Of a stretch of DNA of 64,000 bases, positions 28,000-36,623 are shown in pieces (positions within the stretch are counted from its first letter, which is position 1; every line of letters starts with the position of its first letter). Made by a program: the position numbers and the translations under genes. The stretch lies in the NCBI RefSeq assembly GCF_014845115.1, contig NZ_NKUI01000019.1, positions 1-64,000 of the forward strand, written 5' to 3'. This DNA is from Methylorubrum zatmanii (GTDB lineage: Bacteria > Pseudomonadota > Alphaproteobacteria > Rhizobiales > Beijerinckiaceae). The notes under the pieces were generated by a model that saw only the letters and a list, made by a program, of their open reading frames with translations, was not told the origin of the DNA and ran no database searches.

Positions 28000-28741
28000 T
28001 CCATCATTCCTCAGGCGTAACGGTTCCGGTGCCGCATTGCCGCTGCTTGGGCGGTGTACTTCAGGCCAAGGTGCGACAAAGAGGATCACATGCTGCAGAT
28101 TTCAACCGAATGTAAAGAATAAATCTTTTGTGTCTTAGATGATAAGCGATCATTTCCTAAGCGTAATACCATGAATTCTGGCGAATAGATGGTGAGATAT
28201 TATGCTTATTGTTGCGCTTGTGTTTCGCGATCTATCGTAGAAGGTGAATCGACGGATTCGATGCTTCACGGTCGAATTTGACGTGCCGCGCACATATCTT
28301 CCAGTGTCAGTCGTGGATGTGAGTGATCGCGATAGATTTTTGAAAATACCGTCCGGCCCAAATCGCGCTGCGTACCGATATGTAATTCATATATATAAAT
28401 ATATCCTTGCAATAAATAATAGCAAATATCGCAATTAATTTGAAGGTGATACGTTGCTGATCGATGACGAATTCTGCCGCTTCCAGATGGGGGGCAGGAT
28501 CGATCGACAAGCCTCGCAGTCATGCTTGGGCATTCGGAAATAGCCTTTGCAGCATCGAAAATGCGTTTCGAATTTTGTGCATTGCGAAGCGCGCATTCCC
28601 CTCCGATTTTCGCTCCTCATTGCTTGAACAGGAGGAAACAGCACGGCCGCCGCCATCGTCTTCCTCTCTGCCGCTCGACCCATGCCAGCCTCTCCGGCTG
28701 AAGCCCCTGGCCTACCCTCCCGAAGAAGGCTGCCCGCGCCT
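28000..28741. other. AT-rich, non-coding accessory stretch
   Basis: About 28100-28460 is very AT-rich compared with the rest of the window (ATATATATAAATATATCC near 28390), and open frames there are short and unlike known proteins. It lies between cysC and the ABC-exporter relic. It looks like residue of horizontally acquired DNA; no repeat ends or integrase were seen. Confidence 0.5.
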
Positions 28742-28906
28742 TCGCTGGTGCAGAAGGCGATGGAGCGCCTGATCCGCGGCCGCATCCTGATGTTCGATCA
28801 CGGCCGCCTCGTCGAGGACAAGCCGCATGGCGCGCTGATGGGGTGCCTGGGCAGTGCCTGCCGAGCGCTGTTCGAGCGGCAATCCGTGCTGGTGGAGAGC
28901 GCGTGA
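28742..28906 (+). pseudogene. Relic of an ABC exporter ATP-binding domain (C-terminal end)
   Basis: The frame reads LVQKAMERLIRGR directly joined to ILMFDHGRLVED, then PHGALM and RALFERQS. This matches the end of an MsbA/HlyB-type exporter ATPase. Intact relatives have roughly 15-20 residues between these two blocks (GRT...AHRLST...D-RILVFD), including the switch His. Those residues are missing, as are the Walker A, signature and Walker B regions upstream. It is therefore a truncated fragment with an internal deletion, ending at a stop at 28904-28906. Confidence 0.65.
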
Positions 28907-28963
28907 ACGGCCTCTACGCAAGGATACGGCAACGGACGCGGACGGCAAGAGGGTCGGGCGGTG

Positions 28964-29422
28964 TCAGGCCGGTGCCCCGTAGATCGCGGTGGCGCGGCCC
29001 TCGAAGGCGTCGGTGAATTTGCGGAAGGCACGGTCGAACATCGAGCCCATCAGCAGGCCGAGGGTGCGGCTCTTGAACTCGTAGGTGATGAAGAAGTCGA
29101 CCTCGCAACCGCCATCCGCCGCCTCGCGGAAGGACCAGCGGTTCTCCAGATGCCGGAACGGGCCGTCGATATACTCGGCGGTGATCTTGCGGTTGTCGCG
29201 GTCGAGGGTCACGCGGGTGGTGAAGCGCTCGCGGATCGCCTTGTAGCCGACGCCCATCTCGGCGACCCGGATCTTCGTGCCGTTCGGCCCCTCGACATCG
29301 CGCAGCACGCGCAGCGACTCGCAGAGCGGCAGGAACTCGGGATACCGCTCGATGTCGGCGACGAGGTCGTACATCTGCGTCGCCGTGTGGCGCACTTTCC
29401 TCGTGATGCGGAAGGATGGCAT
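28964..29422 (-). CDS. Coq10/RatA-type START-domain protein
   Basis: This 152-residue protein covers one polyketide-cyclase/START fold. The hallmark is VADIERYPEFLPLCESLRV near residues 21-39, with the C-terminal helix FRKFTDAFEGRATAIYG. In mitochondria the homologue Coq10 binds ubiquinone and supports its use in respiration; E. coli RatA was reported as a ribosome-assembly toxin. In Alphaproteobacteria the gene normally sits directly after lipA, as here (6 bases apart), which favours a Coq10-like role. Confidence 0.88.
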   Translation of the reverse strand: MPSFRITRKVRHTATQMYDLVADIERYPEFLPLCESLRVLRDVEGPNGTKIRVAEMGVGYKAIRERFTTRVTLDRDNRKITAEYIDGPFRHLENRWSFREAADGGCEVDFFITYEFKSRTLGLLMGSMFDRAFRKFTDAFEGRATAIYGAPA

Positions 29423-29428
29423 GCGGAC

Positions 29429-30436
29429 TCAGGCGTTGGCGGCGGCGAGCGAGGTGGGCCCGAGCTTGGCGAGCCGCGCGGCCTTGAGGCGGGCGAAATC
29501 CTCGCCGGCATGGTGCGACGAGCGGGTCAGCGGCGTCGCCGAAACCAGCAGGAAACCCTTGGCATAGGCTGTCGTCTCGTAGGCCTTGAACTCGTCCGGC
29601 GGCACGAAGCGCACGACCTCATGATGCTTGCGGGTCGGTTGCAGATATTGGCCGATGGTCAGGAAGTCGACCTCCGCCGAGCGCAGGTCGTCCATGAGCT
29701 GCACGACCTCGTTCCGCTCCTCGCCCAGCCCGACCATGATGCCGGACTTGGTGAAGATCGTCGGATCGAGCTCCTTGACCCGCTGCAGCAGGCGCACGGA
29801 GTGGAAGTAGCGCGCCCCTGGCCGAACCGTCACGTACTTGCCCGGCACGGTCTCGAGGTTGTGGTTGAACACGTCGGGCTTGGCCGCCACCACGATTTCG
29901 AGGGCGCCGGGCTTGCGCAGGAAATCGGGCGTCAGGATCTCGACGGTGGTGCCGGGGCTCGCCCGGCGGATCGCGGCGATGGTGCGCGAGAAATGCTCGG
30001 CGCCACCGTCCTTGAGGTCATCGCGGTCCACCGAGGTCACGACGACGTGATGCAGGCCGAGCTTGGCCACCGCGTCGGCCACCTTCTCCGGCTCGGCGGC
30101 ATCGAGGCCCTCCGGCAGCCCGGTGCGCACGTTGCAGAACGAGCAGGCGCGGGTGCAGGTGTCCCCCATGATCATGAAGGTGGCGTGGCGCTTCTCCCAG
30201 CACTCGCCGATATTCGGGCAGCCCGCCTCTTCGCAGACGGTGACCAGCTTGTTGGCGCGGACGATGTCCTTCGTCTCCGCCCACAGCTTCGAGCCCGGCG
30301 CCTTCACCCGGATCCAGTCCGGCTTGCGCTGGATCGCCGTGTCCGGCCGATGCGCCTTTTCCGGATGGCGCGGGCGCGCGGGCGCAGCCTGCTTCGGCCG
30401 GGTGTCGTTGTTCAGGAGATCGAGGACGACGGCCAT
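29429..30436 (-). CDS. lipA: Lipoyl synthase LipA
   Basis: This radical-SAM enzyme (335 residues) inserts two sulfur atoms into protein-bound octanoyl groups. The SAM-binding cluster motif is CTRACSFC and the auxiliary cluster motif is [12 protein letters not shown]. The C-terminal [10 protein letters not shown] contains the auxiliary-cluster Ser. Its product is the cofactor of the pyruvate dehydrogenase subunits encoded at 38.7-41.9 kb. It forms an operon with the Coq10-like gene. Confidence 0.97.
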   Translation of the reverse strand: MAVVLDLLNNDTRPKQAAPARPRHPEKAHRPDTAIQRKPDWIRVKAPGSKLWAETKDIVRANKLVTVCEEAGCPNIGECWEKRHATFMIMGDTCTRACSFCNVRTGLPEGLDAAEPEKVADAVAKLGLHHVVVTSVDRDDLKDGGAEHFSRTIAAIRRASPGTTVEILTPDFLRKPGALEIVVAAKPDVFNHNLETVPGKYVTVRPGARYFHSVRLLQRVKELDPTIFTKSGIMVGLGEERNEVVQLMDDLRSAEVDFLTIGQYLQPTRKHHEVVRFVPPDEFKAYETTAYAKGFLLVSATPLTRSSHHAGEDFARLKAARLAKLGPTSLAAANA

Positions 30437-30565
30437 GAGACTGCGCAGTTCGACACCAGGAAAGCCGGAGGGGAGGCCCGGCCCGTCCCTGACTTAAGGC
30501 CTTGGGCCGTCTGCGCATAGGCCGGGGGCGACAACCCGCCCCGGCCGTAACCCGCTCCGCTCAGA

Positions 30566-31303
30566 TCAGCGCTGGTCGCGGCCGGGAGCCGAGGCGTAGC
30601 GGGCCGGGCCGGGGATCCGCAGATCCGGTGCGGTCGGCGCCGTGTATTCGGCCGTCAGCGTCGGCTGGACGCGGCCGGTGAGCGGCAGGCCGATCATCCC
30701 GGAATTGGCGGCGGCGACCTGAAGCGGCATCAGCCGGCCGGAGGCCGTCTGCACTACCGCACGCGGCTGCACCGCCGGCAGATACCCTTCGCGGTCGCTC
30801 TTCTCGTAGAACACGTTGCCGCCCGCAGCGGCGACGTAGTGCATGTTCTTGTAGGGGAAGCTGTAGCCGGCGGTGTGGAAGTGCAGGGCCGGGCCGACCC
30901 CCTCATGGCGTTGGCCCGACAGCAACGCGTCGGCGACCTTTTCGAGCCGCGGCCGGTCCTGCTCCCGCACCGGCTTGGTCAGCACGCCATTGGCGAACTG
31001 CCGCTTCTGGCCGACGACCTCGCAGATCCGGCCGGGATAGGCGGGCGCATCGAGGCGGTTCATCACCACCGTGCCGACGGCGAGAAGGCCCTCTTCGTCG
31101 CTGCGGTTCGACTCGAAATACATCGCCCGGGCGAGGCATTCCTTGTCTGCGGCGGTCGGCGCCTGCACGACTTTGGCGCTCGGCGCGATCGAGCCGGTGG
31201 TCAGCTCCGTTTGAGGCCGGAACAATCCGCATCCGCCGAGGCCCGAACCGGTCAGTGCCAGTCCGAAGAGGCAGAAAAGGCGAAAAGTCCGGTCGGCTCG
31301 CAT
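30566..31303 (-). CDS. Cell-wall hydrolase lipoprotein (SleB/Hydrolase_2 family)
   Basis: This 245-residue protein starts at ATG 31303, preceded by a good AGGAG. It has a lipoprotein signal (hydrophobic core, then GGC lipobox near residue 22). The catalytic domain, about residues 50-165, contains CLARAMYFESNRSDEEGLLAVGTVVMNRL with the catalytic Glu, and later residues of the SleB fold (NVFYEKSD). SleB-type enzymes are lytic transglycosylases of peptidoglycan. It is likely attached to the periplasmic face of the outer membrane and involved in wall turnover. Confidence 0.87.
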   Translation of the reverse strand: MRADRTFRLFCLFGLALTGSGLGGCGLFRPQTELTTGSIAPSAKVVQAPTAADKECLARAMYFESNRSDEEGLLAVGTVVMNRLDAPAYPGRICEVVGQKRQFANGVLTKPVREQDRPRLEKVADALLSGQRHEGVGPALHFHTAGYSFPYKNMHYVAAAGGNVFYEKSDREGYLPAVQPRAVVQTASGRLMPLQVAAANSGMIGLPLTGRVQPTLTAEYTAPTAPDLRIPGPARYASAPGRDQR

Positions 31304-31512
31304 GCAGGCTCCTGAAGGCTGACGACGCTGGATGGCCAAGCTGGACCATTCGAACCACAGGAGCAAAGGAACTGTTAAGCCTCGGCTTCGAATCCGGGGC
31401 GGTGTGTCTTTTCGCACACGGAGCCCGCAAGCCGTTTCGCGACGACGGCGTTGAACGGAAGAAGAGCTTAGGCGTTGCCCACGCTGGGACCTTGCGAGCG
31501 GAGTGCCAGCGC

Positions 31513-31746
31513 ATGTCGGATCAGTCTCTTGCGAAGCCGAGCGAGGAGCCGTCCGACGCCTTCGACGAGCGCATGCGCACGGAGGCCGCCGCGGCTGGCC
31601 GCGCCGCGCTGGAGACGGCTCTGCTCCGGTTCACCCACGAGCAGCGCGACGCGTTCTGGAACGCCATCGGCCTCTACTACTCGTCGCGCCGCCATCCCGG
31701 CGCCGAGGAGAATGCCGCTCAGGCCGTTGCCGCTCCGGTCGCCTGA
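31513..31746 (+). CDS. Small hypothetical protein
   Basis: This 77-residue Ala/Glu-rich protein is probably helical, with an amphipathic centre ([27 protein letters not shown]). The ATG at 31513 has a GGAG about 10 bases upstream. It ends 26 bases before the sugar dehydrogenase and is probably co-transcribed with it. No family was recognised. Confidence 0.5.
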   Translation: MSDQSLAKPSEEPSDAFDERMRTEAAAAGRAALETALLRFTHEQRDAFWNAIGLYYSSRRHPGAEENAAQAVAAPVA

Positions 31747-31772
31747 TCCGCCTGTTCGAGACGAGGATGCCG

Positions 31773-33119
31773 ATGCGGACGTCTTCCAAGCTGGGCCTCG
31801 CCGCCCTCGCCGTCGTGCTGGTGGGAGGCGCCGCCTTCCTGCGCTTCGTCATCTATCCCGAATCCGCCGCGCTCGACATCGCGCAGAGCAGCGGCGCGAA
31901 CCCAACCTTGCCGCCGCCGAATCCGACGCTGATGCCGACCGTCAACATCGCCCGCGTGGCGCGCTGGCCGGCGGGAGCGATGCCCCGGGCGGCGGAGGGA
32001 CTGACGGTCACCGCCTTCGCCACCGGCCTCGACCACCCGCGCTGGCCCGTCGTCCTGCCGAACGGCGACGTTCTGGTCGCCGAGAGCCAGGCGCCGAAAT
32101 CCGGTGACACCTCGACCGGCGTCACCGACTGGGTCGCCGACAAGGTGAAGGGCCTCGCCGGGGCCGGCGGCGAGAGCGCCAATCGCATCGTGCTCCTGCG
32201 CGACAGGGACAACGACGGCGTGGCGGAAGAGCGCCACGTTTTCCTGAAGGGGCTCACCTCCCCCTTCGGCATGGCGCTGGTCGGCTCCGACCTCTACGTA
32301 GCCAATGCCGATGCGCTGGTGCGCGTGCCCTACACGGAGGGACAGACCGAGATCACGGCGCGCCCGGAGAAGGTCGTGGATCTTCCCGCCGGCATCAACC
32401 ACCACTGGACCAAGAACGTCATCGCCAGCCGGGACGGCCGCAAGCTGTTCATCACGGTCGGCTCGAACAGCAATGTCGGCGAGAACGGCCTCGACATCGA
32501 GAAGGGTCGTGCCGCCATCTGGGAATACGACATCGCCGGCAAGACGATGCGGGAATTCGCCACCGGCCTGCGCAACCCCAATGGCCTCGCCTTCGAACCG
32601 GTGAGCGGCGCTCTCTGGACGGCGGTGAACGAGCGCGACGAGATCGGCAGCGATCTCGTGCCGGATTACATCACCAGCGTGAAGGACGGCGCGTTCTACG
32701 GCTGGCCATGGAGTTATTGGGGCCAGCATGTCGACGAGCGGGTGAAGCCGCCGCAGCCGCAGAAGGTGGCGACAGCCATCGCGCCCGATTACGCGGTCGG
32801 CACCCACACCGCCTCCCTCGGCATCGCCTTCTCGATGGCGTCGAGCCTGCCCGAAGCCTGGAAGAGCGGCCTGTTCGTCGCCCAGCACGGCTCGTGGAAC
32901 CGCCGGCCGAAGAGCGGCTACAAGGTGATCTACGTTCCCTTCGCCGAAGGAAAGCCCGCAGCCGCTCCGCGCGATGCCCTCACCGGCTTCCTCAACCAAG
33001 AGGAGAAGGCGCAGGGACGGCCGGTCGGCCTCGCCATCGACAAGGGCGGCGCGCTGCTGGTCACCGACGATGTCGGCAACGCGGTCTGGCGGGTGAGCGG
33101 CGGCACGGCATCGCACTGA
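31773..33119 (+). CDS. PQQ-type sugar (sorbosone-like) dehydrogenase, membrane-anchored or exported
   Basis: This 448-residue protein has an N-terminal hydrophobic segment (about residues 7-27) and a soluble-glucose-dehydrogenase beta-propeller. Visible family parts are [52 protein letters not shown] and [18 protein letters not shown]. Such enzymes oxidise sugars or aldehydes in the periplasm using PQQ and feed electrons to the respiratory chain. ATG 31773 has GAGG at 6 bases distance; ATG 31767, two codons upstream, is too close to that site. The true substrate is unknown. Confidence 0.88.
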   Translation: MRTSSKLGLAALAVVLVGGAAFLRFVIYPESAALDIAQSSGANPTLPPPNPTLMPTVNIARVARWPAGAMPRAAEGLTVTAFATGLDHPRWPVVLPNGDVLVAESQAPKSGDTSTGVTDWVADKVKGLAGAGGESANRIVLLRDRDNDGVAEERHVFLKGLTSPFGMALVGSDLYVANADALVRVPYTEGQTEITARPEKVVDLPAGINHHWTKNVIASRDGRKLFITVGSNSNVGENGLDIEKGRAAIWEYDIAGKTMREFATGLRNPNGLAFEPVSGALWTAVNERDEIGSDLVPDYITSVKDGAFYGWPWSYWGQHVDERVKPPQPQKVATAIAPDYAVGTHTASLGIAFSMASSLPEAWKSGLFVAQHGSWNRRPKSGYKVIYVPFAEGKPAAAPRDALTGFLNQEEKAQGRPVGLAIDKGGALLVTDDVGNAVWRVSGGTASH

Positions 33120-33133
33120 GGCTCTCCCATGAA

Positions 33134-33162
33134 ACGCCCGCCGCGCCGTCGCGGCCGGGCGT
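33134..33162. terminator. Convergent terminator hairpin
   Basis: ACGCCCGCCGCG (33134-33145) pairs with CGCGGCCGGGCGT (33150-33162) with a single bulged base, in the 63-base gap between two convergent genes. On the minus strand the stem is followed by TTTCATG. It probably ends the sugar dehydrogenase and the L,D-transpeptidase transcripts. Confidence 0.55.
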
Positions 33163-33182
33163 CTCGTGAGGCGTCCTGACCG

Positions 33183-33761
33183 TCAGTACAGATCGCCGTA
33201 GCCGACGCCGGGCCCGTACTCGCCGTCGAAGGCATCGCGATACCGGCGCCGCGGCGGGGCGTCGTAGAAGTCCCGCTCCTCCCAGTCCCGGCCCCGCGAG
33301 CGCACGGCGACGACGCCCTCGCCGGCCTCTCCGCTGCCCTCGATCACCACCCGCGTCCTCGCCATGGTCTGTTGCTTCACCAGAGCGAACAGCGTCGCGG
33401 CATTGCGTTGCGAGAGGCGGACGCAGCCATGCGAGGCGGCGCGGCCGAGGCGGCGGGTCTGGGTGGTGCCGTGGATCGCGTGGCCGACCTGCGTGAAGAA
33501 GATCGCATGCGGCATCGGCGCGTTGTCCCATTCCCGGGAGAAGTGGGTCTTTTCCATGCGGAACGGGCGATAGCTGCCGTTCGGGGTGTCGTGGCCGGCG
33601 ATCCCGGTGGAGACCGGCCACGTGTACCGGATCTCTCCATCGACAAGGACGCTCATGCGCTGAGCGTCCTTGTCGACGGCGACGAGCAGATCGGCCCGCG
33701 CCGGCAGCGATGCGGCTGTCAGGGCGAAAGCCGTAACGAGGGCGGACAGGAACAGGCGCAT
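33183..33761 (-). CDS. L,D-transpeptidase (YkuD family)
   Basis: This exported 192-residue protein has a signal peptide (about residues 1-23, ending ARA). The YkuD domain has the catalytic signature HAIHG...SHGCVRLS, with the nucleophilic Cys in SHGCVR near residue 113. L,D-transpeptidases form 3-3 peptidoglycan cross-links or attach proteins to peptidoglycan. The last ~40 residues are Arg/Tyr/Asp-rich and of low complexity. Rhizobiales have many copies of this family, so a specific role cannot be given. Confidence 0.9.
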   Translation of the reverse strand: MRLFLSALVTAFALTAASLPARADLLVAVDKDAQRMSVLVDGEIRYTWPVSTGIAGHDTPNGSYRPFRMEKTHFSREWDNAPMPHAIFFTQVGHAIHGTTQTRRLGRAASHGCVRLSQRNAATLFALVKQQTMARTRVVIEGSGEAGEGVVAVRSRGRDWEERDFYDAPPRRRYRDAFDGEYGPGVGYGDLY

Positions 33762-33841
33762 GGGGCACTCTTGGCTTCGGCGAAGAGGAAGATGCTCCTG
33801 CTCCGCCGCGCTTCAAGCACCGTTGACGACGCAGGCGGCGC

Positions 33842-34138
33842 TCATTCTTGCGGTGCGAGGCTACGGACGTAGCCGCGCGAGATGAGGCGGCTGTTCTCGC
33901 GGGCCCGGCGCTCTGCCTCCATCAGGTCCGACAGCGCGTCGGTGATGGCGCAGCGCAGGGCTATCCCGGCATCGCCCTGCGTGCTGGTGAGATAGGCCTG
34001 GGCGATATCCTCCACCGGGCAGGAAGCCGGGTTCTCCCGAAGCGTGCTCGGGGGAGGTGCTGCAGCGGGTGAAGCAGGGGGCGGGAACGCGCCTCGGCTC
34101 CGCTCGACCGGCTGGGACGAGGCTTGAGGCTTGCGCAT
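33842..34138 (-). CDS. Small hypothetical protein
   Basis: This 98-residue protein has a Pro/Ala-rich N-terminal third and a helical C-terminal part (ALRCAITDALSDLMEAERRARENSRLISRGY). It has one Cys in each half and no signal or membrane segment. The ATG at 34138 is preceded by GGAGAGAG. No family was recognised. Confidence 0.5.
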   Translation of the reverse strand: MRKPQASSQPVERSRGAFPPPASPAAAPPPSTLRENPASCPVEDIAQAYLTSTQGDAGIALRCAITDALSDLMEAERRARENSRLISRGYVRSLAPQE

Positions 34139-34358
34139 GGTCTCTCTCCGACTCGGTGTGAGAACGAAGATAGAACATACCGAAATGGTTAACGAGATCT
34201 TACCCGGTTCGGTCGAGCCTGTGGACATCCGGCTGGAGAGGCGGCCATGGCGGGATCGGCGCAGGCCCGAGCCGGCGAGCGGGCCGGATTTCGGAACGTC
34301 GGCGAGTCGCCCCGGTTGCCCGGACATGCACCTCGCCCGACAACGGAGGAATGATCCC

Positions 34359-34577
34359 ATGGCCGGCGACAAGACCCACGACCTCAAGATCCGCACCATC
34401 GAGCACAAGGAAGGGCCGAACGTGCCGGCGGGCGGTGGGGGCAAGCGCCGGTCCGAACCCCCGCGCGAGCCCCGCAGCACCTCGCAGCGGGAGAACCGCG
34501 ACCACAACAAGCACAATCATGGCGGCCAAGCGGGACACGGGCCGCAGAAGCATCGTCCGGCCGAAGGGAAGCAATGA
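34359..34577 (+). CDS. Small, highly charged hypothetical protein
   Basis: This 72-residue, strongly hydrophilic protein is rich in Lys, Arg, Gly, His and Pro and probably disordered. GGAGGA at 34345-34350 lies 8 bases before ATG 34359. The same site directly abuts an ATG at 34351 in another frame, which makes that alternative unlikely. No family was recognised; an RNA- or DNA-associated or stress-related small protein is possible. Confidence 0.5.
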   Translation: MAGDKTHDLKIRTIEHKEGPNVPAGGGGKRRSEPPREPRSTSQRENRDHNKHNHGGQAGHGPQKHRPAEGKQ

Positions 34578-34677
34578 GAAGCCGTGACAGGGCGGGCTTC
34601 GCGTCAGCGTCCCGAGGTCCATCACCGCAGCGCATGAGATAAGGCCACCCGCTTGCAGGGGCTGCGCAGCGTGTAGA

Positions 34678-35433
34678 ATGGCGGCGACACGCCCCTCCCC
34701 GCCGGCCGACGATACTCACGCGATGCTCGTTCACGAAGGTCACGCCCGCAGCCTGCGCATCGACCGGCGCCTCGCATGGTCCTTCGCGAGCATCGCCGGA
34801 GCCCTGAACGCCGCCGGCTTCTGCGCCTTCGGCAGCTTCTCGTCGAACATGACCGGCAACGTCTCGGCGCTGGCCGACCATCTCGGCCTCGGCGAGTTGG
34901 CTCTCGCCGTCCAGGCCCTGGCACTGGTGGCCACCTTCATGGCCGGGGCTCTGTGCGCGACCCTGCTCATCAGTGCCGGGCGCCACCGTCGCCTGCGCGG
35001 TATCTATGCCTACAGCGTGCTCGCGGAGGCGGTGCTGCTCGTCGGGCTCGGGCTCCTTGGCGCTTGGCTGCCGCCGGCGGCGCATGGAGCGATCCTCGTT
35101 CTGGGGCTGAGCTTCCTACTCGGCCTCCAGAACGCGACCGTGACGCAGATCACCGATGCCCGCGTGCGGACCACCCATGTGACCGGCATGGTGACCGATC
35201 TCGGCATCGGCCTTGCCCATTTGCTGGCACGGCGCGGGGGCGTCCATCCGGGGCCGGATGCGGGCAAGATGCAGCTCTATGGCGTGACGGTCGCCGCCTT
35301 CCTCGCCGGAGGCGTGATTGGCGTGGTGTCGTGGCGTCTGCTCGGCAACACCCTGCTGTTCGTCGCCGCGGGCCTGCTGGCGCTGATGGCCCTGCCCGGC
35401 ATCAGTTCGGCCCGCCGGCTTACGGCCCCGTAG
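34678..35433 (+). CDS. DUF1275 (YoaK) family membrane protein
   Basis: This 251-residue integral membrane protein has about six hydrophobic segments. The family motifs SIAGALNAAGFCAFGSFSSNMTGN near residues 38-61 and GLQNATVTQITDARVRTTHVTGM near 155-177 are clear. DUF1275 proteins occur widely in bacteria; their transport or other function is not established. A second ATG at 34723 would shorten the polar N-terminus. Confidence 0.85.
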   Translation: MAATRPSPPADDTHAMLVHEGHARSLRIDRRLAWSFASIAGALNAAGFCAFGSFSSNMTGNVSALADHLGLGELALAVQALALVATFMAGALCATLLISAGRHRRLRGIYAYSVLAEAVLLVGLGLLGAWLPPAAHGAILVLGLSFLLGLQNATVTQITDARVRTTHVTGMVTDLGIGLAHLLARRGGVHPGPDAGKMQLYGVTVAAFLAGGVIGVVSWRLLGNTLLFVAAGLLALMALPGISSARRLTAP

Positions 35434-35547
35434 GGCGGTTACGCCGTTCGGGCCGGATCAGGCAACGATCCCGATCTGCATTCGTTGGCGACAGGGAGGG
35501 GGCGACAGAACCTCCCTCCCCGCCTCGAAACTGCCACGGGAGAGATC

Positions 35548-36060
35548 ATGTCCGTATCGCGACGCCGCGAAGAGCGGCTGCTGGATGCCGGCGAGACCGA
35601 ACTGGTGAAGCGGTCGCACCATCCCGAACTGGAGCGGGAGGACGCCCGGGCCCTGCCGGAGCTGATCCGCCTGCTGCGGGAGCGCCGGGACCGGGCCCGA
35701 GACGTGTCCCGCCGTCAACGTCGGGAGGTGCGCGGCAAGGCCGCCCCTTCCGGATCGAGCCCGGCCACCGACAACAGCGGCACCCGTGAGAAGGCAGCCC
35801 TGCTCGCCGCTGCCGTCAAGCGCGTCAGCAAGGAGCACGAACGCCGCCGGTCCGCCGATGCCCGCGGCCGGACGGTCTCCGGCGCCCGGCGCGCCCTTGC
35901 CCTGAAACGCGCCGCAGGCGATCCCGCCGCCAACCGCCCGGCCTCCCGCACAGCCCACGAGGGCATGAATCCGGTCCCCAACGAACGGAACCCGCCATCC
36001 GGCGCAGTCCATCAGGAGGGTCAGGAGATCGCGATGCGGCGCGGCGGCGGTCCCCGCTGA
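35548..36060 (+). CDS. Basic hypothetical protein
   Basis: This 170-residue protein is very rich in Arg, Ala and Glu. The N-terminal part is predicted helical (ERLLDAGETELVKRSHHPELEREDARALPELIRLLRERRD) and recurring Arg-rich blocks follow. A GGGAGAGA site precedes the ATG. The HHPELE...LPELI wording resembles small proteins seen repeatedly in Methylobacterium-like genomes, but no function is known. A stem-loop follows the stop by 47 bases. Confidence 0.6.
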   Translation: MSVSRRREERLLDAGETELVKRSHHPELEREDARALPELIRLLRERRDRARDVSRRQRREVRGKAAPSGSSPATDNSGTREKAALLAAAVKRVSKEHERRRSADARGRTVSGARRALALKRAAGDPAANRPASRTAHEGMNPVPNERNPPSGAVHQEGQEIAMRRGGGPR

Positions 36061-36107
36061 TCGCAGGCCCGATCAGGCCCGATGCCGGGGCTCAGCCGCG
36101 AACTACG

Positions 36108-36138
36108 CGAAGGACGGTCGGCCGCCGACCGCCCTTCG
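36108..36138 (+). terminator. Stem-loop downstream of the basic hypothetical gene
   Basis: CGAAGG-A-CGGTCGG and CCGACCG-C-CCTTCG form a long hairpin with one internal mismatch and a short loop. It is followed by TCCCTG and not by a T-run, so termination is probable but not certain. Confidence 0.5.
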
Positions 36139-36180
36139 TCCCTGCCCTCACGCCCGTTCCGGCTTCGAAACTCGCACCGT

Positions 36181-36333
36181 CTACTCGGTTTCCTCACGGA
36201 AGATGAGGTAGCTCAGAGGCCCGGCACAGATGAAGAGCAACAGCAGCGTGACGTAGAGATGCACGCGTAGAGAGGCGAGCGAGAAGTAGACGACGCAGAG
36301 CCCGACGATAAGCAGAAGAATTCGTAGGATCAT
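36181..36333 (-). CDS. Possible 50-residue two-helix membrane protein
   Basis: An uninterrupted frame on the minus strand begins with ATG at 36333 and encodes 50 residues. It begins MILRILLLIVGLCVVYFS, continues with a short polar turn (LRVH) and a second hydrophobic stretch (LYVTLLLLFICAGPLSYLIF), and ends with REETE. The two hydrophobic helices and the charged tail look like a genuine small membrane protein, although the ribosome site is weak. It lies downstream of lpd on the same strand, 290 bases away. No family was recognised. Confidence 0.45.
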   Translation of the reverse strand: MILRILLLIVGLCVVYFSLASLRVHLYVTLLLLFICAGPLSYLIFREETE

Positions 36334-36623
36334 AAAAGGCGGGCCTCGCGTCCAGGGCGAATGACCGCCGACATATACGACGTCGAGCTAACGGAAATGC
36401 AACCGCAGCACATCATTCCCCGGTGACGCTACCACCAGAGTGAAATCTTTTTCCCGTGTTGGGACCAACGCCGGTGACGCTTCGCCGCCGCGAGGCGCAG
36501 ATGCCGCCACGGGCCGACAATCCCCGCAGGGCGTCGACACACGTCGTGCGCGGGATCGGGGCTCGCAGCCAAGTCCCGCGCACGTTGAGACGCTTTACCT
36601 CAGCGAGAGAAGTCCACCTTCGC

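Noticed and set aside
34351-34587. 78-residue plus-strand frame overlapping the charged small protein
   Set aside because: Its ATG directly touches the GGAGGA site, while the frame starting at 34359 has correct spacing.
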